Assembly: GCA_050299555.1 (NCBI GenBank)
Contig: JBNKWA010000012.1
Coordinates: forward strand, 1-64,000
DNA length: 64,000 nt
Direction of reading: 5' to 3'
DNA from: JBNKWA01 sp050299555
GTDB taxonomy: Bacteria > Pseudomonadota > Alphaproteobacteria > Rhodobacterales > Rhodobacteraceae
Shown: one piece after another, positions 42,198 to 49,663 of the stretch
Position numbering within the stretch: the first letter of the stretch is position 1
Layout: every line of letters begins with the position of its first letter
The notes under the pieces: model-generated
What the model saw: only the letters and a program-made list of their open reading frames with translations
Told to the model about the DNA's origin: nothing
Databases searched by the model: none
Made by a program: the position numbers and the translations under genes

Positions 42198-43067
42198 ATG
42201 TCCGACCCTGCCGGCCCATCCCGCCTGCTGCCGCTCGACACGATCGACGACGGCGCATTGCCCCGCGACCGCTCCGCGATGACCGCCGCGGGCCTGACCG
42301 AACTTGCCGCCTCGATCCGTGCCAGCGGCCTGCGCACGCCGGTCGAGGTCTTTGCGCAAGGCAGCGACCCCGACCGCCCCTGGGGGCTCATCTCCGGCTT
42401 CCGCCGCCTGGCCGCCTTCCGGCTCCTGCACGGCGAGGACCCCGACAACCCCGCCTTCGCCGCCATCCCGGCCACCGTCCGCACCCCCGCCAGCACCGCC
42501 GACGCCATCCGCCTGATGGTCGAGGAGAACGACATCCGCGCCGACATCTCGCCCTGGGACCAGGCCCGCATCGCGGTCGAGGCGGTGCCGGCGCATTTCG
42601 AGACCGTCGACGCCGCCGTCGCCGCGCTCTACCCCTCGGCCAGCCGCCAGCGCCGGGCCCGCATCCGCGCCACCGCCACCGCGGTCGAGGAACTGTCCGG
42701 CATCCTGGCCGAGCCGACGCTGCTCAGCATGCGCCAGCTCGAGCGCCTTTCCGCCGCCTGCCGGGGCGGCTTCACCGAGCTCATGGTCCACGCCCTCGAC
42801 CACGCCAGCACCCGCGACCCGGCGCAGCAGTGGCGGATCCTCGAGAACGTGCTGCTGGAGGCCGAGCACGAGGCCCGCAATCCCACCACCGTCGATCCGC
42901 GCCCCGGTCGCCCGCGCCGCACCCTCCGGCCCCGCCGGGGCCTGTGGATCAGGCGCGAGATGACGCCGGACGGCTGGTCGCTGCACTTCACCGGCGACGA
43001 GGCGACGGGACGGCTGATGGAGCGCATCATGGACGAGGTGGAGCTCTGGTTCGGAACCGGGGGCTGA
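42198..43067 (+). CDS. ParB/RepB N-terminal domain protein
   Basis: A 289-residue protein with a ParB-type N-terminal domain: LPLDTIDDGALPRDRSA, LAASIRASGLRTPVEVF, GLISGFRRLAAFRLL and MVEENDIRADISPWDQARIA. These correspond to the nucleotide-binding and spacer parts of chromosome or plasmid ParB, but the usual DNA-binding and dimerisation parts are replaced by a divergent C-terminus with GLWIRREMTPDGWSLHFTG. It is not next to a ParA, so it is likely an orphan ParB-like regulator. I chose ATG 42198 with AAGGGA upstream, not the TTG three codons earlier. Confidence 0.82.
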   Translation: MSDPAGPSRLLPLDTIDDGALPRDRSAMTAAGLTELAASIRASGLRTPVEVFAQGSDPDRPWGLISGFRRLAAFRLLHGEDPDNPAFAAIPATVRTPASTADAIRLMVEENDIRADISPWDQARIAVEAVPAHFETVDAAVAALYPSASRQRRARIRATATAVEELSGILAEPTLLSMRQLERLSAACRGGFTELMVHALDHASTRDPAQQWRILENVLLEAEHEARNPTTVDPRPGRPRRTLRPRRGLWIRREMTPDGWSLHFTGDEATGRLMERIMDEVELWFGTGG

Positions 43068-43342
43068 CCGCGCCGGGTTGGGGCGACGCCCGATCCGGTC
43101 TTGCCGTGCCGTTTTTTTGGCGCTGTGGGTGAGGGCGGCGCCCGACCCGGGGTGGGCGCTGCACGACGCCGGTGGCCGGGCGGTTTATCTTTCAACCCCG
43201 AATGACTGCGCCGCCCCTTGCCGGGCCTTGCAATGCGCCCGCCCGAGGGGCGGGTCGGGCGCCGCCGGGCTGGTCGCCCGGGCGAAGGTGTCATGGAATG
43301 GGCGCCATTGCCTCCCGCACGGCCTCCGCAGCCGCGGCCGCT

Positions 43343-43416
43343 GGCGTCCCCACGCATGTCCCCACGGCTTTTTCAATGATTACAATGGCTTGACCCTACG
43401 TCCCCATGGGGACGCC
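43343..43416 (-). repeat. Interspersed repeat family A, copy 4
   Basis: Opposite orientation to the copies near 900. It reads GGCGTCCCCACGCATGTCCCCACG, a T-rich middle with TGATT, CTTGACCC and then the GTCCCCATGGGGACG palindrome. It is full length and almost directly followed by copy 5. Confidence 0.8.
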
Positions 43417-43463
43417 TGGAGTTGCCCCGAATCCGGCCCCCGAAAGCGCCCAGGGCCGCGAAC

Positions 43464-43535
43464 GGCGTCCCCACGGCGTCCCCACGAGTTTTCCCCTGAT
43501 TCCAGTCACTTGACCCCCCGTCCCCATGGGGACGC
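43464..43535 (-). repeat. Interspersed repeat family A, copy 5
   Basis: Same orientation and structure as copy 4: two GTCCCCACG boxes, GTTTTCCCCTGATT, CTTGACCCCCC and the palindrome. The palindrome ends about 50 bp before the dinB start. Confidence 0.8.
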
Positions 43536-43586
43536 TTCGAAAATGGCCCCTGTCCGGGTCCCGTGGAAGCGGGTATTCTCGCGGCC

Positions 43587-44852
43587 ATGGCCGCCCTCTG
43601 CCGCGACTGCCTGACGAAATTCGAGGCCGGACCGGGGCTCCATCCCCGCTGCCCTTCCTGCCGCAGCCCGCGCGTGCTGGTCCATCCCGAACTCTTCGAG
43701 CTTTCCATCGCCCACATGGATTGCGACGCCTTCTACGCCTCGGTCGAGAAGCGCGACGATCCGGCACTCGCCGACCGCCCGGTGATCATCGGCGGCGGCC
43801 GGCGCGGCGTCGTCTCCACCGCCTGCTACGTCGCCCGCATCCGCGGCGTCCACTCGGCGATGCCGATGTTCAAGGCGCTCAAGCTCTGTCCCGATGCGGT
43901 CGTGATCCGTCCGCGCATGGACCACTACGTCGCCGTGTCGCGCCGCATCCGGGCGCTGATGGAGGAACTGACCCCGCTGGTCGAGCCGCTCTCTCTCGAC
44001 GAGGCCTTCCTCGATCTGTCCGGCACCGAGCGGCTGCACGGGGCCCCGCCTGCGGTGCTGATGGCCCGGCTGGCGGCGCGGATCGCCGCCGAGATCGGCG
44101 TCACCGTCTCGGTCGGGCTGTCGCACAACAAGTTCCTGGCCAAGATCGCCTCCGACCTCGACAAGCCGCGCGGCTTTTCCGTCGTCGGCCGCGCCGAGAC
44201 GCCGGCCTTCCTCGCCACCCGCCCGGTGGCGTCGATCTGGGGTGTCGGCGCCAGCTTCCGCCAGACGCTGGACCGCGACGGCATCCGCAGCATCGCCGAC
44301 CTCCTGCCGATCGACCGCAAGGAGCTCGGCCGCCGCTATGGAGCCATGGGCGACCGGCTGTGGCACCTCGCCCGCGGCCTCGACAGCCGCCGCGTCGATC
44401 CCCGTGGCGCGGTCAAGTCGATCTCCAACGAGACCACGTTCAACGAGGATACCGCCGATGCGGGCCTGCTCGACGGCCACCTGTGGCGGCTGTCCGAGAA
44501 GGTCTCGGACCGGGCCAAGGCCCGCGACCTTGCCGGGCTGACGGTGACCGTGAAGCTGAAGCGCGCCGACTTTCGCCTGCTGACCCGCTCGGTCACGCTC
44601 GACGAGCCGACGCAGATGGCCAGCAAACTTTACGCAGCCGCAGCATCCCTGCTGGAAAAGGCGCTGAAGGAGGCGCCGTTCCGGCTGATCGGGGTCGGCC
44701 TGTCGCATCTGGGCCCCGCCCGCGACGCGGATCTTTCCGCCGATCTGCTCGATCCGCGGGCGGTACGACTTAGGTCGGCGGAGCGCGCGGCGGACGCCAT
44801 CCGGGGCCGGTTCGGCGATGCCGCGATCTTCAAGGGGCGCACGCTGCGTTAG
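43587..44852 (+). CDS. dinB: DNA polymerase IV with N-terminal zinc-ribbon extension
   Basis: A 421-residue Y-family translesion polymerase. The N-terminal about 40 residues hold four cysteines (CRDC and CPSC) in a zinc-finger-like extension typical of alphaproteobacterial DinB. The catalytic sites are MDCDAFYASVEKRDDP and SLSLDEAFLDLSG; SVGLSHNKFLAKIASDLDKP and SIWGVGASF follow. The C-terminal little-finger domain is complete, but a canonical beta-clamp-binding end is not obvious. I preferred the ATG at 43587 to an in-frame GTG at 43563. No SOS box was recognised among the upstream repeats. Confidence 0.95.
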   Translation: MAALCRDCLTKFEAGPGLHPRCPSCRSPRVLVHPELFELSIAHMDCDAFYASVEKRDDPALADRPVIIGGGRRGVVSTACYVARIRGVHSAMPMFKALKLCPDAVVIRPRMDHYVAVSRRIRALMEELTPLVEPLSLDEAFLDLSGTERLHGAPPAVLMARLAARIAAEIGVTVSVGLSHNKFLAKIASDLDKPRGFSVVGRAETPAFLATRPVASIWGVGASFRQTLDRDGIRSIADLLPIDRKELGRRYGAMGDRLWHLARGLDSRRVDPRGAVKSISNETTFNEDTADAGLLDGHLWRLSEKVSDRAKARDLAGLTVTVKLKRADFRLLTRSVTLDEPTQMASKLYAAAASLLEKALKEAPFRLIGVGLSHLGPARDADLSADLLDPRAVRLRSAERAADAIRGRFGDAAIFKGRTLR

Positions 44853-45100
44853 CAGAGGTGGCGAACCGCGAATCACCGCGAATCACATGCAACCTGTTGA
44901 TATACAGCCGAAAGTTCCCACTCCATGACCGGCCGGAGAATTTGGATTGAATGGGAATTCGCATAGGTTGTGCCGGGATTCGACGCAATTCAATGCAATT
45001 GCTGAATCCCTGGTCGAATCCGCTCGGGTGAGGGTGCGCCATCAACTATTTCGCAGGTGCACAGTTGACTTTGCTGCGCTGCGGCATCATGTTTCCAGAC
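44853..45100. other. Low-GC spacer with inverted repeats
   Basis: A stretch much poorer in GC than its surroundings. It contains a direct repeat GCGAATCACC/GCGAATCAC near 44868-44885 and a perfect inverted pair GGATTCGAC (44976-44984) and GTCGAATCC (45013-45021), whose loop holds the smaller GCAATT repeats. No gene or tRNA fits. The end of the region carries the promoter of the small RNA. Confidence 0.5.
45065..45093 (+). promoter_or_regulatory. Probable sRNA promoter
   Basis: TTGACT at 45065-45070 and CATGTT at 45088-45093 are 17 bp apart and lie about seven bases before the first hairpin of the small RNA. The -35 is good, the -10 is mediocre. Confidence 0.45.
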
Positions 45101-45179
45101 AGTGGCGCTCGCGTCACTACGCCCGTTGGGGCGTTTCCTCCCTAGACTTGGGCCGTGCTAGCCACGGCCCATTTTTTTT
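45101..45179 (+). ncRNA. MmgR/suhB (alpha-r8)-like small RNA
   Basis: About 79 nt with three hairpins: GUGGCG/CGUCAC closing CUCG (45102-45117), ACGCCC/GGGCGU closing GUUG (45119-45134), and an intrinsic terminator with eight U. Between hairpins two and three is the single-stranded UUUCCUCCCUAGACUUGGG, an anti-Shine-Dalgarno-like region which, with the hairpin layout, is the mark of the alpha-r8 family known as suhB RNA in Rfam and MmgR in Sinorhizobium, as I remember it. Such RNAs base-pair with ribosome-binding sites with the help of Hfq. It converges on the N-formylglutamate amidohydrolase gene, 20 bp away. Confidence 0.7.
45150..45179 (+). terminator. Intrinsic terminator of the small RNA
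   Basis: GGGCCGTG pairs with CACGGCCC around CTAGC, followed by A and eight T. This is the strongest intrinsic terminator in the window and defines the 3' end of the small RNA. On the other strand it could serve the convergent hutG-like gene, though less well. Confidence 0.9.
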
Positions 45180-45198
45180 GGCTTGTCGGCAGCGAATC

Positions 45199-46056
45199 CT
45201 ACTCGGCCGCCAGTGGCATGGCGCTGGCACCGATCCGCGCCAGGGCCGCAATGGCCTCGCCGATCCGGTCGCGGACGGCGTCGAAGTCCGGCAGCGGCTC
45301 GATCGTGCCCTCGTCCATGTAGAGTGCGCGGTCGACCTCGATCTGCAGTGCGTGCATCCCGTGCGAGGGACGGCCATAGAACTGGGTGATGTAGCCGCCG
45401 GCGAACGGCGCATTGCGCGCCACCACGAACCCCGCGGCGGTCAGGATGTCGGCGGCGGCATCGGTGACCCAGCGGCCGCAGGACGAGCCGAATCGGTCGC
45501 CGAGGACGATGTCCGGACGCCGGGTCTTGACCAGCGGCGCCGAGGCCAGGGCATCGTGCGGCATCGAATGGCAGTCGAACAGGATCGCCTGGCCGAAGTG
45601 GCGCTTCTGGCGCCGCATGAGTGCCCCAAGGGTATCGTGGAACGGGCGATAACCGACCCGCAGCCGTTCCAGCGCCTCGCGCAGCGGCATCTTGCCGTCG
45701 CGGATCGGCGTTCCTTCCGCCACCACGCGTGGGATCACCCCCAGCCCGGCCGCGACGCGAGGATTGGTGCCGGCGCGTGCCGCCCCGGCGATCAGTGCCG
45801 GGTCCAGCTCTTCCTCGGCCCGGTTCAGATCGACATAGGCCCGCGGCAGCCGCGCGGCGATCAGCGGCGCGCCATGGTCGGGGGCGCTGCGAAACAGGCG
45901 GTCGACGAAGGCATCCTCGGAGGAACGCACCTGATGCCGCGACAGTCGCGCCGTGGCCAGGAACTGAATCGGATAATCGCTGCCCGAATGCGGCGAAGAG
46001 AACACGGCGCAAGACGTCGCCTCGCGCGGTTCATAGAGATCGAAGGATCGCAGCAA
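45199..46056 (-). CDS. N-formylglutamate amidohydrolase family protein
   Basis: A 285-residue protein of the N-formylglutamate amidohydrolase (FGase/HutG) family, metal-dependent deformylases that end one branch of histidine degradation. VFSSPHSGSDYPIQFL carries the first conserved His block, DLNRAEEELDPALI the next, then AILFDCHSMPHDAL and PFAGGYITQFYGRPSHGMHALQIEVDRALYMDE. Length is normal. No other hut gene is near, so its true substrate is open. It is transcribed toward the small RNA. Confidence 0.9.
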   Translation of the reverse strand: MLRSFDLYEPREATSCAVFSSPHSGSDYPIQFLATARLSRHQVRSSEDAFVDRLFRSAPDHGAPLIAARLPRAYVDLNRAEEELDPALIAGAARAGTNPRVAAGLGVIPRVVAEGTPIRDGKMPLREALERLRVGYRPFHDTLGALMRRQKRHFGQAILFDCHSMPHDALASAPLVKTRRPDIVLGDRFGSSCGRWVTDAAADILTAAGFVVARNAPFAGGYITQFYGRPSHGMHALQIEVDRALYMDEGTIEPLPDFDAVRDRIGEAIAALARIGASAMPLAAE

Positions 46057-46118
46057 GCGGCACTTCTCCTGTCACGATCCCACCAGTGTAGTGCATTTCC
46101 CGGCCCGCGGAAAAGGCC

Positions 46119-46147
46119 TTGAACCGGGGCAGGCTTCCTTTTATAGA
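46119..46147 (+). promoter_or_regulatory. Probable tRNA-Val promoter
   Basis: TTGAAC at 46119-46124 and TATAGA at 46142-46147 with a 17-bp spacer, 45 bp before the tRNA. A CGCCC-GCAA-GGGCG hairpin lies between promoter and tRNA. Confidence 0.55.
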
Positions 46148-46191
46148 CCGCCGATGCCATTCCCGCCCGCAAGGGCGGCGATGGGGGAATT

Positions 46192-46266
46192 GGGCGTATA
46201 GCTCAGCGGGAGAGCACTTCGTTGACATCGAAGGGGTCACTGGTTCAATCCCAGTTACGCCCACCA
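46192..46266 (+). tRNA. tRNA-Val (anticodon GAC)
   Basis: A complete 75-nt cloverleaf. The acceptor GGGCGTA pairs with TACGCCC, the D arm is GCTC...GAGC, the anticodon stem CTTCG/CGAAG encloses TTGACAT with anticodon GAC, and the T arm holds GGTTCAATCCC. The 3' CCA is encoded. It reads GUC valine codons, heavily used in this GC-rich genome. The rpmJ gene follows 68 bp downstream and may share its transcript. Confidence 0.96.
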
Positions 46267-46334
46267 TTTCCCCGCAAACTGGAACGTATCTGGCCCGGGT
46301 GCCGTCCCGGCGCCGCTGCTGAAGGAGACAGGCC

Positions 46335-46460
46335 ATGAAGGTCCGCAATTCGCTGCGCTCCCTGAAGCTGCGCCACCGCGACTGCCGGATGGTGCGCCGC
46401 AAGGGCCGCGTCTATGTCATCAACAAGACCCAGAGGCGCTTCAAGGCCCGCCAGGGCTGA
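46335..46460 (+). CDS. rpmJ: 50S ribosomal protein L36
   Basis: A 41-residue basic protein: MKVRNSLRSLKLRHRDCRMV, then RRKGRVYVINKTQRRFKARQG. This is the L36 form lacking the complete four-ligand zinc set (the C- type), standard for alphaproteobacteria. AAGGAG is eight bases before the ATG. It is a one-gene unit closed by an intrinsic terminator. Its small size makes it easy to miss. Confidence 0.97.
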   Translation: MKVRNSLRSLKLRHRDCRMVRRKGRVYVINKTQRRFKARQG

Positions 46461-46487
46461 AGCTGCTTCGACTGCGAAGATCAGGAA

Positions 46488-46512
46488 CCCCGCCCGCCCG
46501 GCGGGGTTTTTT
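46488..46512 (+). terminator. Intrinsic terminator after rpmJ
   Basis: CCCCGCC pairs with GGCGGGG around CGCCC, followed by six T. It begins 27 bp after the rpmJ stop. Confidence 0.9.
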
Positions 46513-46524
46513 GTTGCGCCGGGG

Positions 46525-48189
46525 TCAGCCGCTGGTGGCGACGATCAGGCGACGGATCAGGTCGGAGTTCAGGTAGCCGGTCACAGCCATGCCCTGGCGG
46601 CGCTGGAACTGGCGGATCGCTCGCCGCGACTGGGCGTCGAGCTGGCCGTCGACCACGCCTACATCGTAGTCGAGCATCTTCAGGCGCTGTTCCACCAGGG
46701 CCAGGCTGGCGGTGTTCAGCCCCAGTCCACGCTCGATCCGCGCATTGGCCGCGTCGCGGCGGTCGTCGGGCTCGTCTTCGGTCAGCCGCTCGATGCGGGC
46801 GCGCGCCGCGTCGGCGAAGGTTCCGCGCGGCCAGCGGTCGAGGAAGTCGCGATAGGCGCGCACCGTGTTGGCGGCGGTGGCGCGATCCCAGTCGGCCCGT
46901 TCGGCGGCCTGCGCCCGGCGACGATCGTCGGCCTCGATCCGGTCAAGCGCCCGGCGCGCCTCGGCGGCGTGGAGGCCCTCGGGGTAGCGCGACAGGTAGG
47001 CACGCAGGTCCACGGCCCTGCCGTTGGCGCCGGTCTCGCGCCAGAAGGCCTGATCGGCAAGGTCGCGCTGGCGCTTGCGCTCGGCTTCCTCGGCGGCGAT
47101 CTCGGCCGACCGGCGGGCCGCCACAACGGTCAGCCGGTCCATCTGGCCGCGGTCGAGATATCCGGTCTCGGGCCGCCGCTCGGACTTTTGCCAGGCGCGG
47201 ATGGCGCCCCGGGTGCCGGGGCCGAAGATCCCGTCCACGCCCCGGGTGTCATAGCCAAGCACGGTCAGCTGCTCCTGCACGCGCCGCCGGTCTTCGCGGT
47301 TCAGCCGCAGCGCCTCCTCGGCCGTCTCGGCCGGGTTGGCGCTGGCGAGGTTGAGTTCCAGAAGCCGCCGCCGCGCCTCGGCCGAAAACCGCCCGTCGGG
47401 ATAGGAGGCAAGGAAGTTGCGCAGCTCCGCCTCGGTCGGCCGGTCGCGGATGGCACGCCAGCGCTCTTCCTCGATGACCGCCGAAACCGGCCGCTGCGAT
47501 GGCGGCGGCGTGGTCTTGGCGGGGGCCAGCACGGTCAGGTCGGAGACGAACCCCGTCGCCTCCACTCCACTGGCGCTGCGCAGGGCTTCGGCCGCGCCCC
47601 GGCCGGGAGCCAGAAAGCTGCGCTCGGCCGCAGTGGCAACCGCGGCGGCACCGCCGGAGACCATCAGCACGCCCTGCTGCGAGGCGGCCACCCGGGGGCG
47701 GGTGCCGTCGGTGGCGTCGATATCGTCGCGGATCAGCCCCAGGAACAGCGCCGCCTGTCCGGGGCTGCGCGCAAGCAGGGAAAGGACCAGGTCCAGGGGC
47801 ACGCCGTCGACGGCGATACCGGTCTGGCCGTCGGCCACCATGTCCACCGGCGCAAGATAGACCTCGCCGCCGGCGCCCGGGGCGTGGCCCGAGAAATGCA
47901 CCACCAGCCGGTCGCCGGCACGCGCCTCGGCCTCGAGCGTGGTCAGCATCCGGCGCATCGTGGCACGGTCGGCGTCGATCCGGTCCGAGACCGCGAATCC
48001 GGCCTCGCGGTAGGCGTCGACCAGCGCGCGGTGCCGGCCGGCGATGTCGCGATCGTCCGGCGCACCGGGATAGGTGCCATTGCTGATAACCAGCGCCAGG
48101 TCGGCCGCAGCAACCGACCCGGCGCAGAATGCGGCAATCACCGCAAGTCCCGCAACACGCCGCGACAACACACGCCAAACAACTGCCAT
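46525..48189 (-). CDS. Caspase-fold protein with two peptidoglycan-binding domains, catalytic Cys missing
   Basis: A 554-residue exported protein. A signal peptide (to about residue 24) is followed by a peptidase C14-like domain (DLALVISNGTYPGAPDDRDI, then GDRLVVHFSGHAPG with the catalytic-type His102). The expected DACR block reads FLGLIRDD, so Ile153 stands where the Cys should be; the domain is probably inactive. Next come a PG_binding_1 domain (VQEQLTVLGYDTRGVDGIFGPGTRGAI), a helical Arg/Ala-rich part with two tetratricopeptide-like FLASYPDGRFS/YLSRYPEGLHA/FLDRWPRGTFA units, and a second PG-binding domain at the end (VEQRLKMLDYDVGVVDGQLD). A scaffold at the cell wall is a reasonable guess. 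Confidence 0.85.
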   Translation of the reverse strand: MAVVWRVLSRRVAGLAVIAAFCAGSVAAADLALVISNGTYPGAPDDRDIAGRHRALVDAYREAGFAVSDRIDADRATMRRMLTTLEAEARAGDRLVVHFSGHAPGAGGEVYLAPVDMVADGQTGIAVDGVPLDLVLSLLARSPGQAALFLGLIRDDIDATDGTRPRVAASQQGVLMVSGGAAAVATAAERSFLAPGRGAAEALRSASGVEATGFVSDLTVLAPAKTTPPPSQRPVSAVIEEERWRAIRDRPTEAELRNFLASYPDGRFSAEARRRLLELNLASANPAETAEEALRLNREDRRRVQEQLTVLGYDTRGVDGIFGPGTRGAIRAWQKSERRPETGYLDRGQMDRLTVVAARRSAEIAAEEAERKRQRDLADQAFWRETGANGRAVDLRAYLSRYPEGLHAAEARRALDRIEADDRRRAQAAERADWDRATAANTVRAYRDFLDRWPRGTFADAARARIERLTEDEPDDRRDAANARIERGLGLNTASLALVEQRLKMLDYDVGVVDGQLDAQSRRAIRQFQRRQGMAVTGYLNSDLIRRLIVATSG

Positions 48190-48285
48190 CGATAGACCCC
48201 CAGCCTTCAGCCCTTGCCCCAAGGCTAGCGGCAGGCGCGAATCATGCCCAATAAACATTGGTTTCGGATTGTATCGGCCGGCGGC

Positions 48286-49527
48286 TCAGCCGTAGTCGCG
48301 CCGGTCGTCGATGACCTTGCCGTCGCGGGGCAGGCTGCCGGGCGCGTGCAGCTCTACGGTCCCGCGCAGCTTGAGGATTTCGGCGGCCGAGGCGGCCAGT
48401 GCCGCGGCATCGGTGTCGGCGCCGGCGGCCCCGGTTTCCACCGCGATCACCATCACGTCCTGATCGCGTTCCCGTGAGACGATGACCCTGGCCCGGTCGA
48501 TACCGGCGTGGCGGGCCACGAACGCGGCCACCTGCTCGGGCCGGACAAACATGCCCTTGATCTTGGCGGTCTGGTCGGCGCGCCCCATCCAGCCCTTGAT
48601 CCGCGCGTTGCTGCGGCCACACGGGCTTTGCCCCGGCAGCCAGGCCGTCATGTCGCCGGTCGCGAAGCGGATCAGCGGATAGTCGGGGTTGAGCGCGGTC
48701 ACCAGCATCTCGCCGACATCGCCCTCGGCCACCGGCGTGCCGGTGCCGGGGGTGACGATCTCGACGATCACGCCCTCGTCGACGATCATGCCTTCCATCG
48801 CCTCGGACTCGTAGGCGACAAGGCCGAGGTCGGCGGTGCCATAGCATTGCCGGCAGGCGATCCCGCGATCGGCGTAGTCCTGCCTCAGCGCCGGGAACAG
48901 CGCCCCACCGGAGACCGCGGCCTTGGCGATGGACAGGCCCAGGCCAAGCTCGGCGGCCTTGTCGAGGATCGTCTTCAGATAGTCGGGCGTGCCGGCATAG
49001 CCGGTAACCCCGAGATGCGCCGCCGCCTGCGCCTGCAGCTCGGTCTGGCCGGTGCCCGCCGGCAGCACGGTGGCACCGACCGCGGCGGCGCCGCTTTCGA
49101 ACATCATCCCGGCTGGGGTCAGATGGTAGGAAAAGCAGTTCTGCACGATGTCGCCCGGGCCAATGCCGCAGGCGAAAAGGAACCGGCCCATGCGCCACCA
49201 GTCCCGGCCCCGCCCGCCGGGTTCGTAGATCGGCCCCGGGCTCTGGAACACGTGCCCGAATGCCGCCGCTTCCAGCGCCGTCAGCCCCCCGAAAGGCGGC
49301 GCCCCCCGCTGGGCGGCGACCAGGTCGGCCTTGCGCAGCACCGGCAGGCGGCCGAGATCGTCCAGCGACGTCAACGCCGGGACATCCTCTCCGAGGTGTT
49401 GCCGAAGGCCCGGTGCGCGGTCGCAGGCCCCGGCCAGCATGCGGCGGAGCGCGGCGACCTGATCCGCTGCCCGCTCGTCGGCCGACCGCGTCTCGAGTGC
49501 ATCGTAGTTGCGTCCTTCCACCGACAT
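48286..49527 (-). CDS. Phenylacetate-CoA ligase family AMP-forming enzyme
   Basis: A 413-residue member of the PaaK-type AMP-forming ligases, which join an aryl or other acid to coenzyme A. It lacks the long N-terminal part of general acyl-CoA synthetases, as PaaK does. Visible are LPVLRKADLVAAQ, a shortened P-loop equivalent around FQSPGPIYEPGG, CRQCYGTADLGLVAYES, RFATGDMTAW and the hinge KIKGMFVRPEQVAAF. It ends the series of ABC transporter and acyl-CoA synthetase genes on the minus strand, although a plus-strand gene lies between. In relatives such an enzyme often accompanies HAAT transporters; the substrate is unknown. Confidence 0.87.
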   Translation of the reverse strand: MSVEGRNYDALETRSADERAADQVAALRRMLAGACDRAPGLRQHLGEDVPALTSLDDLGRLPVLRKADLVAAQRGAPPFGGLTALEAAAFGHVFQSPGPIYEPGGRGRDWWRMGRFLFACGIGPGDIVQNCFSYHLTPAGMMFESGAAAVGATVLPAGTGQTELQAQAAAHLGVTGYAGTPDYLKTILDKAAELGLGLSIAKAAVSGGALFPALRQDYADRGIACRQCYGTADLGLVAYESEAMEGMIVDEGVIVEIVTPGTGTPVAEGDVGEMLVTALNPDYPLIRFATGDMTAWLPGQSPCGRSNARIKGWMGRADQTAKIKGMFVRPEQVAAFVARHAGIDRARVIVSRERDQDVMVIAVETGAAGADTDAAALAASAAEILKLRGTVELHAPGSLPRDGKVIDDRRDYG

Positions 49528-49574
49528 GCGCCTCGCCTTTCCTGTTCCTTACGCTGCGTCAAATCCACGCACGG

Positions 49575-49592
49575 ATGCGTACACAATTGCAT
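49575..49592. promoter_or_regulatory. Possible operator between divergent genes
   Basis: ATGC and GCAT at a spacing of ten bases, within an AT-richer GCGTACACAATTGCATAC patch, between the PaaK-like gene and the tandem-domain gene. It may be an operator for either; no known motif is matched with confidence. Confidence 0.25.
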
Positions 49593-49663
49593 ACTCAACC
49601 AAAGTGCGATACGCGCCGGCGGACCGCTGGCCACGGTCTGCCACAAACTGGGGAGACGACGCC

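Larger units (their letters stand above)
43068..43586. other. Intergenic repeat cluster before dinB
   Basis: About 500 bp without a convincing gene. Two inverted-orientation copies of repeat family A (43343-43416 and 43464-43535) fill the second half, ending about 50 bp before dinB. A T-run at 43114-43120 after a poor hairpin may be a weak terminator for the ParB-like gene. Confidence 0.65.

Noticed and set aside
43080..43130. Intrinsic terminator after the ParB-like gene
   Set aside because: There is a seven-T run, but the stem before it is only three or four base pairs, too weak to list as a terminator.
44971..45040. tRNA or tmRNA-like segment with GGTCGAATCC
   Set aside because: The T-loop-like string has no matching acceptor, D arm or anticodon arm, and no tag-peptide frame is present; the string is one arm of an inverted repeat.
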